Shown: one piece after another, positions 1 to 10,496 of the stretch
Layout of the letters: the number at the start of each line of letters is the position of its first letter
Position numbering within the stretch: position 1 is the stretch's first letter
Source of the DNA: Poa pratensis
Taxonomy: Eukaryota > Streptophyta > Magnoliopsida > Poales > Poaceae
Direction: 5' to 3'
Assembly (NCBI GenBank): GCA_947311845.1
Contig: CAMZMU010000041.1
Span: 112,956,573-113,020,572 of the forward strand
DNA: 64,000 nucleotides
Notes under the pieces: generated by a model
Seen by the model: only the letters and a program-made list of their open reading frames with translations
Database searches by the model: none
What the model was told of the DNA's origin: nothing
Position numbers and translations under genes: made by a program

Positions 1-567
1 CTGTCTGGCAGACTGCTTGACGACTACTTCGGTGAGACGACGATGGTGGTGACTTTGGTTTCGCTGGCGCATGGTGGTGGGCGGCTAGTCTGGTGGTTTC
101 GAGGCTCGGCCTCGCGGGGCTCCTGTGTTACCGATCGTCCGGGGTGGTGGAAGGGGTTTCGGGAGAAATCCTTGTCGGGTTTGACACCGACGCGGTGCCG
201 CCTCCGGGTGGCATCCTTCCTTCCTGAAGGGCGTCGAGGCTACCCTTTGCTTCCCTCCGTGCCGGGGGAAACCCTAGGACCAGGGCCCTGGTCCGGGCAG
301 CAGCATGGCGTCCCTTCTTGAAGGGGCTGCTTGGTACTCATCGATTCGGTGCTAGGAGCGTGGTGGTACTTTGTTGGAGAGGGCGCAGCGGTTGCGGGTC
401 ATCATCGTTTTAGTCGATCCGCCTATGTTTCCTTTTTGTTTCTTCTTCTTTTCTTCTCTTCTCCTTACTTTGGGTGTATGTGTGCTGCCGCCCCAGCATG
501 TCGTGACTGTTGGTTGTATCGGGTTGTTGTTATATTTATAAAGCGGTGCTACGGCCTATTTCGTCAC
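1..567 (+). repeat. LINE-like 3' terminal remnant
   Basis: GC-rich decayed sequence passing into a T-rich stretch and ending in a TTTATAAAGCGG-type tail near 533-545. That tail resembles 3' ends I associate with plant LINE-like repeats. No reverse transcriptase frame is left, and the open frames here look like chance frames in GC-rich DNA. The family is uncertain; the basis is resemblance only. Confidence 0.35.
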
Positions 568-620
568 GTTACATCCAAATTTTGAGATAGCTACGACATC
601 TATTTTCCAAACGGAGAGAG
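568..620. mobile_element. Truncated Stowaway (Tc1/mariner) MITE, one end only
   Basis: The segment ends in AACGGAGAGAG followed by TA (621-622), which is the right terminal repeat of Stowaway MITEs (canonical left end CTCCCTCCGTT). The matching left half and left TA are missing. The MITE is therefore broken and fused directly to the preceding LINE-like tail. Confidence 0.5.
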
Positions 621-962
621 TATAAGATTGGTCTATGTTGATCAAACGACATAGAGTTGAGCGGTTGAAGTACAGCTACCCACCAGGCCCGCCCGGCCGT
701 ACCTGGGGGTGGTCGGACGACTGAGATGCACCAACGCATACATTGCTTTCGTATACATATATACATACGTACTGAAAAACGTACGGGGGAGTTCGCCCGA
801 GTACTACAGATGCAATTATTTGCTAGTTTGTCTCGTGGAAGATAATTTGCACAATGATTGGATTGAGATCGAACTGGAAGATAAGGCTCTAGCTGACATG
901 GAGACGGTGGATATTACTTCTAACAAAACAACGAGTTTAGAAAAGATAGCGGAAATCCATAT
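621..962. other. Unassigned sequence between two MITEs
   Basis: I see no domain, repeat or RNA gene here. A short frame around 840-955 has protein-like composition but matches nothing I recognise. It is probably the old target sequence of the flanking MITEs. Confidence 0.4.
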
Positions 963-1294
963 CGGGGCATGGGTGCAGACGCACCCACCGCTTAAAAAAC
1001 AATTTTCAAAATGTCAAAATTTTGGGTATACTTCAAGACATTTCATGTTAGCACACAAAAAATGACTTTTTGTGAAATGTGCAAAAAAGACAAATTCGGG
1101 CGCTCTAAAATGACTTTGTATGAGATATTTTTTGTCTTTTTGCACAGGTCACAAAAAATATTTTTTCTCCGTGAAACTTTTTGTGCTCACAAAATGTCCT
1201 GATATATATCCGAATTTATTTTTGGAAATCTTTGACATTTTAAAAAGTTTTTAAAAATGTTTTACACAATGAGTGCATCTGCACCCGTGACCCG
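963..1294. mobile_element. MITE with 24-bp inverted repeats (Mutator-like)
   Basis: The left end at 963 (CGGGGCATGGGTGCAGACGC...) and the reverse complement of the right end at 1294 (CGGGTCACGGGTGCAGATGC...) match at about 20 of 24 positions. The interior is AT-rich and noncoding, with scattered AAATTTT/CAAAATGTC motifs. The GGGTGCAGATGCAC-type end and 332-bp length fit Mutator-like MITEs of grasses. I could not find a 9-bp target duplication, so the exact borders and superfamily are inferred. Confidence 0.55.
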
Positions 1295-1331
1295 AAACGC
1301 AGTGTCCGGACGGTAAGGAGGGTGAAAGGTA

Positions 1332-1411
1332 CTCCCTCCGATCCATCATATAAGTGTTGTAATTTTAAACTAACCCCAATTAAAAACTACGACACTTATT
1401 TTGGATCTAGG
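1332..1411. mobile_element. Short Stowaway MITE (Thalos-like)
   Basis: It begins with CTCCCTCCGATCC after TA (1330-1331). The interior forms a near-palindrome: AAGTGTTGTAATTTT on one side and AAAACTACGACACTTATTTTGGATC on the other. The structure resembles the Thalos group of Stowaway elements. The right end is eroded after GGATCTAG. Confidence 0.6.
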
Positions 1412-2144
1412 ATTAATTCGGATGCAACACTGAATAATAAGGAGCATGTTTGCCAACAACTACTAATACCCAAGCAATTAAGGAAGATACGCAGCAAAAC
1501 GTTGAGATGGAAAAGAACAATTCTCTATCAGCGTTTCAATCCAATTCGGGTCTGTTGTTTGACACTGGTAGAAGTATGTAAAATGTTTGGGGCTGGATAT
1601 AGCTGCTCAATCCACTCCTAAGAAGCTTTGGAGTGATATGGTTGAAGAGTATGAGGTGGCGGGAAGATTAATCAACCAGACGGCTCTACCCAAAGTCGTG
1701 GGAGGGAGGGCTGGCGATTTCTTTGGCGCGTCATTGGTTTCAGGCCCTTTTTCTGTCGTGGCACAGCAGGAGGCCGAGCCCCGCTTATGCTGGTGCTCTC
1801 CCTCTCGAGGGTCCGCCGGGATCAGCTCCTGCTCCGGTTGCCATGCAGGAGGCATGGTCTTTTGGGGCCCACATTGCATCAGCTGTCGGTCCTACTTTTG
1901 TCCTGGCAGGAGTAGCCTTATGCGGGGAGCTAGACATTGATGTCAATCCTACGTCCATCGCCGCGGTTGAGCTATCCTAACCCTCCTCCAGCTCGAGTTT
2001 GGGACCTTTTACCTATGATTAGGAGGTATCTCCGCCGTGATGTGGGTGAGATCGAGTGATCGCATTCACGATCAGACAAGCGCCGATGCTATGGAGTTGT
2101 AGAGAGCCCAGCTTCGGGCGCAGTCTCGAGATGCAACCTCGTAT
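1412..2144 (+). pseudogene. Possible LINE ORF1 remnant, left part
   Basis: This segment directly precedes the CACTA insertion at 2145. The sequence on the far side of that insertion (4653 onward) is recognisable LINE, so this is most simply the upstream part of the same LINE copy. Short open pieces occur in different frames (for example 1587-1940 and 1723-1980). No zinc knuckle or other motif is visible, so the assignment rests mainly on position. Confidence 0.3.
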
Positions 2145-4649
2145 CACTAGTACAGAACGATACATCGGAAACGGGCCAAAAAGCTTATCGGAAACGGAAA
2201 AAGGGTCCGTGTCCCCGACCCTGTCACTGATGTGAAGGCTCTCATTGGCAACGGACAAGAAAAACCGTCACCGATGAGGCTTGATTTTGGCTACGGTTGT
2301 CATCCAGTCTCCGTTGCCGATGTATCTGGACATCAGAAACGGAGATTCTGTTTCTGCTCGTTTGCATTGAGGTTTCTTCATAAGCCTAGAGCAGGAATAG
2401 ATTTGGCACTGGACATTTAAAATTTCACAGCAGAAGCACAAAAATGCTAACAAATTCATTCATCAGGTATAACAAATGTCACCGATACATTGCATCACAA
2501 GACAACCAATTACTTATCTTCATTGTCATGCCTCTCTAAATCTATCATTGACATGTCTAGCTAAATCTATCTATGTCATGCCTCTCTAAACTTATCCTTG
2601 TCATTTCAACTTAATTTATCTTCATGACTTGCTGTTAGAGTTCATGAATTGAATCTTCTTCTTGGACGGTGTCGCCAAAATATAATCAACTCGCCGCTTT
2701 GTCCCCGACCTTGTAGTTAGCTCATTTAAATGAGCTAAACGGATCAGCACCATGCTCTGCACATAGTGCAATAAGCGAGTGCTGATGTACTGAAGGTGCC
2801 TCTTTTGTAAAGTGGTCACTGAAATGCAAAGAGAGAATATATGACTCCATGTTAGCTCACTATACATCTAGCATAAAGGACATACAACACAAAAGGATGC
2901 ATAAGACAGAATAACAAACTTACAAATCCATTGCATAGTTGTTGTGTACCAACAATTATGCCGGACGACAAGCGCACCTTGGCTAAGGACCCGGCTTTTT
3001 ATACAGTGTCACCGAAATGTACATCTGTTTTGCAAAGGAGATAATTCAGCCATGAGTTTCATACACTACCGATTTGTGCTAGTTATGTTTTTTTCGAGCG
3101 ACACTACGTAGTCATCCTCATCGTCCTCGGATGTATTACAACCCTAGTTCTAGTTCTGTTCATGAGTGTCCTATGGAAGAAAACCTAAGCAGAACAATGA
3201 CAACTACCCTAATTCGTCGGCACGACGACCGGTCGCAAATAGATGTATTACCTTTGGATCTGGCGGCGGGAGTACGTAGTCGTCCTCATCGTCCTCGGAT
3301 CGACACGCCATGCGCCCTCCAGCTACAGATCAGGCGACGAGATCTGCCCGGGTGGAGCAAAGAGCGGGTACGCGCTGCCACGGTCGGAGGAGAGGAAGAT
3401 GCGCGCCAACACGGTCGATCGGAGGAGAAGAAGATGTGCGCCGCCATGGTCGGAGGGAGGGAGATGCGCGCTGCCACGGTGGAGCTAAGATCTGGTGCTG
3501 CGTGGAGGCGCAGCCACACTTTGAGAGTGAGGCTGAGAGTGAGCGATAGAGTTTAGGGCTGTGTGAAGGGCGCATTTATAGCAAAGTAGAACATCGGAAA
3601 CGGAGGGTATAAACAACCGTTTCCTTTGATTTTTTCACTGACACACTGGGCTTATACTGATCTCTACTAGTATTGAAGTTGAAGAACATAAAAATAAATA
3701 ACTATAACTACTCCTCGGCCTCCGCCTTCTCCTGCTCGTATGCGAGGAGAGCCGCGTAGTCGTCCGTGTCGTCGCGCGGCTCCTCGCCGATGATGTCATC
3801 GCCGCCCGTGCGCCCCTCCCACATCTCGTCGTAGGCAGGATCGTCGCGCAGCTCCGGCGGGAGGAGGAGCCGGCGGCTCTGAAGCAGCTCAACTCTTTCC
3901 GGCGGCATAGGCACCGAAGCGCGGTTGAGGTGCCAGCCACCGGGTAACCGAACCTTTGACCATGGCACTGGCCTCCTATATTGCTAGTGCCGCTCCGCGA
4001 CGGTCTGCCCGATGATGACGCGGTTCCATCCAGGCGACCGCGGACGAGCGTCTCTCCGCCGCGGCGAGCGGCTGCGGTCACGGGCGCCCGAGGATCCCGC
4101 GTCCTCTTCCGGCGGCATAGGCACCCTCCTGTCATTGACGCGCCAGCCAGCGGGGAGGCTAACATTTGACCAGGGCACTGGCCTCCTATATTGCCAGTGC
4201 CTCTGCGCGACGGCCTCCGGCACGACGACGCGTTTCCAATTCAGCGAAAGCGGGAAACTGCTGCGGCGAACGCCCGAGGAGTTGCTAGGAGTATCCATGG
4301 CTGCGGCGAAGTGGCGTACTGAGATGGACGGTGCCGCGGCTCCACTACGCCATAGCAGTTACTCCGCCTCGCTTCGAATTCCAAGAAGATGGAACGTGTC
4401 CACATTGGAAACGGACACCCAAAAGTCTCCGTTGCTATAGAGGCACATATCGGAAACGGAGCCAGAATTAAGAACGTTGCCAATACTATGGGTAACGGAG
4501 TTAATACTTTCTCTGTTACCTATGTTGACGGGCCAGCCACGGCCCAGGTCAGGTTTGTACGCACTGGCCGCGCGGAAAGCGCGATTCTCCGTCGCCTAAC
4601 GCCTGCCGTTTCCATAGAGGGGTATCCAATGTGTCGTTCTGTACTAGTG
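2145..4649. mobile_element. Complete non-autonomous CACTA element G (TSD TAT)
   Basis: The termini are CACTAGTACAGAACG at 2145 and CGTTCTGTACTAGTG ending at 4649, a perfect 15-bp inverted repeat starting with CACTA. A 3-bp duplication TAT lies at 2142-2144 and 4650-4652, as expected for the superfamily. Subterminal regions repeat a GGAAACGG motif in both orientations (near 2167, 2188, 3594, 4405 and 4450). No transposase (TNPA/TNPD) is present. It interrupts a LINE remnant and carries one degenerate coding region on the minus strand. Confidence 0.92.
3708..4298 (-). pseudogene. Duplicated-domain coding remnant inside CACTA G
   Basis: Read on the minus strand, one frame runs from an ATG at 4298 to a stop at 3708 with a single internal TAG at about 3982. 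It contains two copies of a module of about 45 residues: W-x-RVV/VII, then AxRHWQYRRPVPWS, then LPxGW, then VPMPPE. In copy 1 the tryptophan of RHWQYRR is intact; in copy 2 that codon is TAG. The tail is acidic and ends in AEAEE. I do not recognise the family. It could be a captured host exon that was duplicated, or an accessory gene of this CACTA family. Confidence 0.5.
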
Positions 4650-4652
4650 TAT

Positions 4653-5935
4653 GCAGATACTTCTGATGTTCATAAGTTCTCTATAGCTTCTACACAAATG
4701 ATGTTGTTGTTGCTAGTGCTGCTAGACTTGGGGTTTCTTTGGGGCAATCTCCTAGTCAGGTTATTTCTTCCATCGATCTTGTCAAAGATATTTATTTACA
4801 TCGCACAATTATCTTACTAAAGGAAAATGAAGATAAGTCTATAATAGAAGAAGATGATCCAAATGGCTTGGTTTTGCATAAGTCTATGAACCTAAGCTTA
4901 GATCTTGAGGTGGGGAGCAACAAGGCTCTCAAGATGATAAGGGTCTCACTGTGTCTCATTCACAATTCAAGAGGGTCCATAAAAAAGTAAATGGGATTTT
5001 TGGCAGTTCGGAGAAGTACTATACTAAAAAAAAGTAAGCCTAATTGTAATCATGAAAGGGTGCTTCTATAATATTGATGGTTCTGGGGACACTGCGAAAC
5101 TGGAAGGGCTAAACAATTAAGGAGATAAGTTAGATTTATTTGCCATCTTAGAAACTGGAAGGGCTAATTCTTGACTCCGTTATAGCATTTCCTTTCTGGT
5201 GGCTATGATTTCATTTGGTACTGCCTTCCACCTCAGTGAGGTCGGGGGCATTTGTTGTTGGCATAAATAATCACACTCTTTATGATAAGTGCGTCGTTAC
5301 CGGTGATAGGTGTGTCAAATTTCATATTGTGATTAAGATTGATAAGTTCGAGTGGTCATTGTTGCCGGTTTATGTTGCAACTCAAGATGCTTAGAAATCA
5401 GAGATTCTGGCAGAGCTTGTGCAGTTTTGTGAGTATGGCAATCTTCCTATGTTGGTAGGAGGATATTTTAATATTATTCAGCGCCGAGAAGAGAAATATA
5501 ATGACAACTTTAGTTCGAGATGGTCTTTTATATTTAACACTATCATTAAGAGTATTGATCTAAGAGAAATAGTTCTCTTGGCTAGACAGTTTAGTTGGGC
5601 TAATATTAGGTCTATCCCCACCTATGAAAAGTTGGATGTGATTCTAGCTAGTACGTGTAGAGAATGAGCAAAAATTTCCCTGGTTCCAGTACGAGCTCTA
5701 ATTCGTTCGGGATGGATGATACTCAATAAATCCCATTTTCAGTTGAGCAATCCTGGTTATGAAAGAAGGTTTTCACATTATGTAATTTTTCGTTGTTCAA
5801 TAACTTATCATAGGGTTGTGATAACTTTGTGGAAAAACAGTCGCAAGATTATGGGGTTGGGTTTTTCTCTTTTTTTAAACATTTATGGAGTACTTTATGG
5901 AGTACTGTTTGTTTGACACGTTGTGTAGCCTATAT
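4653..5935 (+). pseudogene. LINE fragment: ORF1 tail and ORF2 endonuclease start
   Basis: About 4740-4990 encodes the end of a LINE ORF1 (SQVISSIDLVKDI), continuing in another frame as FKRVHKKVNGIFGS. ORF2 begins at 5052 with MKGCFYNIDG, resembling the usual start of plant LINE ORF2. The endonuclease (exo/endo/phosphatase fold) is recognisable at 5419-5667 by FNIIQRREEKYND, ARQFSWAN and PTYEKLD. Stops and frameshifts break the frame (for example TAG near 5393). The element ends around 5935 without reverse transcriptase. It is an old non-functional copy, split from its upstream part by CACTA G. Confidence 0.75.
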
Positions 5936-5942
5936 GTTATTA

Positions 5943-6236
5943 CTCCCTCCGTGACAAAATATAAGGTGTCCTTAAATTCCGCTAGTCAACAACATACAAT
6001 TTTTACCATTATTTGTAGTTATAATGTGTTAACAAAATTAGTATAAAGATATATGAAATAAAAATATTATAAGACCAATCCAACTATACCATTTAAACAT
6101 TCTCAATACATATAGTTTATTCCTATAAAAAAATCCTGTAAAAAAATACATATAGTTTACCATATATTCATGGTCAAAATCGAGTATCAAAAACCACCAT
6201 AAAAATAGTGTGTCTTACATTTTGGAACGGATAGAG
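5943..6236. mobile_element. Complete Stowaway MITE (TA target)
   Basis: It starts CTCCCTCCGTGACAAAATAT at 5943 and ends ATTTTGGAACGGATAGAG at 6236, flanked by TA at 5941-5942 and 6237-6238. The terminal repeats are imperfect but extend over about 25 bp. The 294-bp interior is AT-rich and noncoding. It lies just after the LINE fragment. Confidence 0.85.
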
Positions 6237-6380
6237 TATTGAATAACTAGTAAAATATAGTTGTGTGCATCACCCAGTGAGCTGAATAGGCTGGGCATCC
6301 TCCTTTTTTAAAAACAAAACAAACATTAGAAGATACGAAGCATGTGAAATTCCTTTTGGAAGTTGCATTCTGTCATATCT

Positions 6381-6655
6381 TTTTTGTTGTTGCGAAAAAC
6401 AGCACAACGCAGACGCTCACATACACGTGCACGCACACACCCTACCCCTATGAGCACTTCCGAAAGATTGAGCCGGTGGTCAGGTCTTGAGATTGACGAA
6501 GTCACCACGGGCGACTCGCTGTCGACGGGAACGTCGTCTCCCACTGAAGAATATTCCGCTTAAATGAGAAACACCAATGTCAAATTTAGGATTTGAACTC
6601 TGGTGGGCTGGAGGTATAACCACCCTCCTAATCATCCTACCACGGGCAGGTTCTA
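6381..6655 (-). mobile_element. tRNA-derived SINE (TSD GTCATATCT)
   Basis: Read on the minus strand, the 5' head carries a box A-like segment (plus-strand 6623-6642, TGGTAGGATGATTAGGAGGG) and a box B-like segment (plus-strand 6589-6600, GAGTTCAAATCC), the internal RNA polymerase III promoter of tRNA-derived SINEs. The 3' end is GCGTCTGCGTTGTGCTG followed by an A-rich tail (plus-strand T run from 6381). A perfect 9-bp duplication GTCATATCT flanks it at 6372-6380 and 6656-6664. It has no coding capacity and depends on LINE machinery. Confidence 0.85.
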
Positions 6656-7779
6656 GTCATATCTCTTAGTTCCTCTACCTCTCTCATTTTATCTCTAATC
6701 GAACAAAGCCTCATCATTATTTCTTATTTCTATTCTTTGATAACCGTTTGATCTGAGACGTATTTGAGTTGGGCTACCATGAGAACCATATATACCGTAT
6801 TGCTAGCTAGCACACCGAGATCTGGATTTGTCAAACATAATGCATCTTATTTATATATTCACCAACCTACATTTGGGTAGTTGAGTATTCGGTCTAGTTC
6901 AAACAGTGCACGGCGAATAATGAAACGTCAATCACGACAAGGACATGTATGCCCGCGACTCCACGAACCACATGCATGAACGGGATCAGATCGTGGTGGT
7001 GTACGGCTCACATGTGCCAGGAGGAGTCTGAAAGAGACATGGCTATGGATGTATACAAGTCAAAGTTGTACTGATACTTTCTCGGCCTCTGCTTCAGTCG
7101 GAATCCGACCAAACTATTTGAATAATGTTCACTCTACTTCCGATTCCATCGAATTAAACACGTTGAGAACAGCTCTGGTGCTGCAAGTCTTGTGGTGCGA
7201 CCGTGCGGTAAGCGAATAGTAGCACTACTGCCAAAAACTCCTAACAAGAATTATTGTGTGTAACAAAACTAGCATAATCTGATATACAATAATAACTTCT
7301 TTGAGGGAAGCCTTATAATCCTACTCCAAAAACATAACGCCTTAAGAGTGAAAAAAGTGAGAAATTCTTGAGTTAATAGCAGCTTCACAGTTCACCCTTT
7401 CTCTCTCGTCGGGCTACCCTTCATACCAAAATTCTTTTGACATGCTACGTGCATGTTATGTTGTAAAAAGTAAGCCGTTTTTATACACTTCTCATAATGC
7501 TATTGTATGTGTTGGTTTTTTTACACCTGGGGTTATAAAGCCATGAACGACCGAGATATGCAAGGTGCTAGAGAACAATGTTACAAAGACCACAAACATT
7601 ACAAGCAAACAAAAGAAAAGAAAGATGTGCAGCCAACAAATGCCAAAGTCTTCAAACGCTAGTGAAGCTTTTGATGGTTTGCATGATAGAGCGGCACCAG
7701 CTCCAACTTGACTATCGATTGTTTAGTTGTATGTATGTTAACACATAGAGCAAAATATTGGAACATGGCGCCAACGAGT
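6656..7779. other. Unassigned, mostly AT-rich sequence
   Basis: About 1.1 kb after the SINE target copy. A somewhat GC-richer patch at 6940-7210 contains no long frame, splice pattern or domain that I can identify. No terminal repeats were seen. It may be old target sequence for the surrounding insertions. Confidence 0.4.
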
Positions 7780-8074
7780 TGTTTGATACAAATATATTGC
7801 ATAGGTTTTTTTAATATTGCATAGGTATTTTCATCAGTTCAGACTTTTGGTCTAAATGGCTAGTGCAACAATTTTATATGGTATCAGAACCACGAGGTGT
7901 CGAGTTTAAGAACTTGCTCACACAGTATTAAAAAAGAAAAATGATTATGCGGTCTACACCGAACCCACGCTAAGGACTAAAATAGCCTAGACACGAGGGG
8001 GGGTGCTAGATATAAATATATTGCATAACTCTTTCCATCAGTTCGGACTTTTGATCTAGATGGCTAGTGCAAAA
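7780..8074 (+). mobile_element. SMART-like miniature LTR retrotransposon
   Basis: Two short direct repeats lie at 7780-7870 and 8004-8074; both run from TG[T/C]T[T/A]GATA[C/T]AAATATATTGC to GGCTAGTGCAA. After the first comes TGGTATCAGAACC (7879), a primer-binding site matching initiator tRNA-Met with one mismatch. Before the second is a polypurine run (CGAGGGGGGG, about 7995-8003). Total length is about 295 bp with repeats of about 70-90 bp and no coding capacity, which fits the very small SMART class of grass LTR elements. The first repeat holds an internal duplication of about 20 bp (ATATTGCATAGG). No target duplication is visible. Confidence 0.6.
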
Positions 8075-8666
8075 ATTCTATACGGGTCACACACTACGTA
8101 GTGAAGAAAGTGGGAGTGACGGTGGAGTTCAGTCAACACCCTAAGGGTTTACTCCGCAGACACTATATATTGGCATGAAGTTCGATTCACAGGAGGCCGC
8201 AAGCCCCATATGATACACTACATAAAGTACGCTAAGCACATTGAGTTTTTGGTGAAGATCAGCTCTCTAGGAAATTTAGGATTGGCAACCAAAATGAAGC
8301 TTTGTTCTTTGTAACAAGGGTTGGCAAGAATGTGGATAAAGAGGTTGAGACTCAGCCTCTCAAGATGAGGAACTGAAGTATCACAAGATTGAAGGATTGT
8401 AAAGCAAAAACTGCGGGTGATGAGAAATGGTGCAAGGCGACCCATTACCCAACTATTTGAAGAGCATGCACATGGTTTAATTAAAAAATTCATTGAAGAA
8501 ATAGTTAAGATCACACAAGAAGATAGCTAGAGAGAAAAGAAGTACATTGATCATGTAATAGTGTCGCCACTTAATTTGGAGTATAGAAATAACCCACTTT
8601 CTTGGGGAGTATTACAGAAAGTGTTGCACCATATCTATATTAGGACGTTATGTCCAAATGAATTTG
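8075..8666. other. Unassigned left flank of element C; includes TSD ATTTG
   Basis: AT-rich sequence with no domain that I recognise. The last five bases, ATTTG (8662-8666), are the left target duplication of element C, matched at 57910-57914. This segment was therefore contiguous with 57915 onward before C inserted. Confidence 0.45.
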
Positions 8667-9486
8667 TGTCGTGGTTGTATCACGGCAGATGCCATAGGAT
8701 GGCTTAATTTGGGGCCAATGGACGCTGGTGGAACCGGGGAGGGATAGCGCGCTAAGGAGCGCACACGGAAGACACAAAAGCACACACGATCTACCCAGGT
8801 TCAGGGCCATCGTGAGGAGGTAAAGCCCCTACTCCTGCCTGTCTATCTCGGTATATCAGGATATCATGAATACAATGGTGCTCCTCGAGCTGTATGCTCT
8901 CAACTATGGTGAATCTCTCAAGGAAGAAGAAGCAAGCTACGGTGCTCCTAGTCTCTCTCAGTATCTCTCTGGAGTCTCGTTTTCCTCGTTGTCCTGTTCC
9001 CACGTACTCCCGTGGTCAGCGATGAATGTGACCCGCCATGCCTGGTACTCCTGTTCCCACGTACACTCGCGGTCAGCGATGTGCGTGACCGGTCATCTCG
9101 TACCCGCGCCATACTGCACGCCACGCTCCCGTGTCAGACGGGATGTGACATGCATTGACTTCCAAACCGACACAATGTGCCTCCTCTCTTTAACCCGGCA
9201 TGGATATGCCGAATTCCCTTTCCTGAATATTCTCCCCTGCACATAAGAAAAAACACAAGATACCGACATACATATGTCGATCATTATGCCTCGGTCAGAA
9301 TATGTCGGCTAGGTATGTCGACCACCGTCTCTCGACCACCGTATCTCGGTAACCACATGTCGGTTTTTACCAACATCATAACCCGGCCCCTCCTGGGCCC
9401 GGTTAAGTCGGTTTTACCGTACCTCGGTCCACTCTTGGACATTGCTTATACCATATCATGACCCTACCCGGGGGTAGCCCCCGACA
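8667..9486 (-). repeat. Element C 3' LTR
   Basis: It starts TGTCGTGG and ends CCCCGACA in plus orientation, and is nearly identical to 57089-57909. It contains several TGTCGG/TGTCGA motifs near 9280-9360. Because the element is on the minus strand, this left copy is the 3' LTR. Confidence 0.96.
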
Positions 9487-9500
9487 TTAGTCCCCGAAGC
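9487..9500 (-). other. Polypurine tract of element C
   Basis: On the minus strand the sequence is GCTTCGGGGACTAA directly before the 3' LTR. This is the expected place for the plus-strand DNA synthesis primer. Element B has a similar CTTGGGGGCTAA at its corresponding border. Confidence 0.7.
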
Positions 9501-10084
9501 TGGTGCAGTCCTGCAGCCTCGGATGAAGGGCCACACCAGGTTTACATCCAAACCAACTTGACCAAAATATACGACATAAATATGTCGGTCCAACTCCGAC
9601 ACCAAGAATCACACCTGCAAGTGCTTTTGAGATCTTCCCTTGTGCCGGTTTTCCCGACATAAGACAACTGCTTTAACCTGATCAAATATCTGACATTCTT
9701 ATGTCGGTTCAACTCAAGCTTCAAGGACCAAACTTACCACAACTTTCGAGATCTGCTCTTGTGCCGGTCTCTCCGACACAAGAAGATTCCCACGATCTCT
9801 TCAAAGATCTCTCCATGGCACGTGGCAGCCACCCTCTGCGCGGCGCCTCGGTTCCGGTGCACAGACAGATGAATCTCTGCGCGCATGCCGCGCACGTCAC
9901 GCGTGCCCCACGGGCTGTCGCGTCTCACGCGCACTCAAGTGCTTTGACCGCACCGCCCGCGCCTAACCGCACCACTCCTCGATTTTCGCGCCAATTACTG
10001 CGCCACGAACCGCGCCGCGGGCGGTTGCCATTCTGTGGCCCACGATGTGGCCGGTCGTGCGGCCGCTATTTCCGCAAACCGCGC

Positions 10085-10196
10085 GATCGTGCGCGGTTAA
10101 TCCTCACGCCCGTTACGGGGATCGTGCACGATTAATCGCTAACTGAACGCGCATCCGCGCCTATAAATAGGGGAGCGGAGCATCCCCATCTTCCTC
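10085..10196 (+). promoter_or_regulatory. Putative promoter of element C antisense gene
   Basis: A clear TATA box, TATAAATA, lies at 10162-10169, followed about 30 bp later by a pyrimidine-rich start region (TCTTCTTCTACCTCTC). Upstream is an 18-bp direct repeat with two mismatches (GATCGTGC[G/A]CG[G/A]TTAATC at 10085-10102 and 10120-10137), and further up a CACGTG G-box at 9819-9824. The direction matches the aORF at 32345-36346. Promoter function is inferred. Confidence 0.6.
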
Positions 10197-10496
10197 TTCT
10201 TCTACCTCTCTCGCATTCTCCTCCTACCTCTTTGCGCCGCAGCCACCGCCGCCGCTGCGTAGAGTATTCCACCGCTGTTCGACGCCGGAGCTCGCAAACC
10301 TCCGTCGACCCAAGCTCCACGCGCCGCCGCCGAGCCAACCTCGCCAACGGTACGCCCTTCTCTTTTCACTGCGCGCCGCCGCCGCAACTCCAGCGAGCGG
10401 TGCGCCCGCAATACCTCCACGGCCATCTCTTCCGTTCTTGCATAGATTTATCTTAGATCTTCTCCGTGGATCCCTTTTTCTAGTTGCAGCTTAGAT

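Noticed and set aside
8866..9246. 126-codon frame repeated at 57288-57668
   Set aside because: Explained by the two LTRs of element C; no domain.
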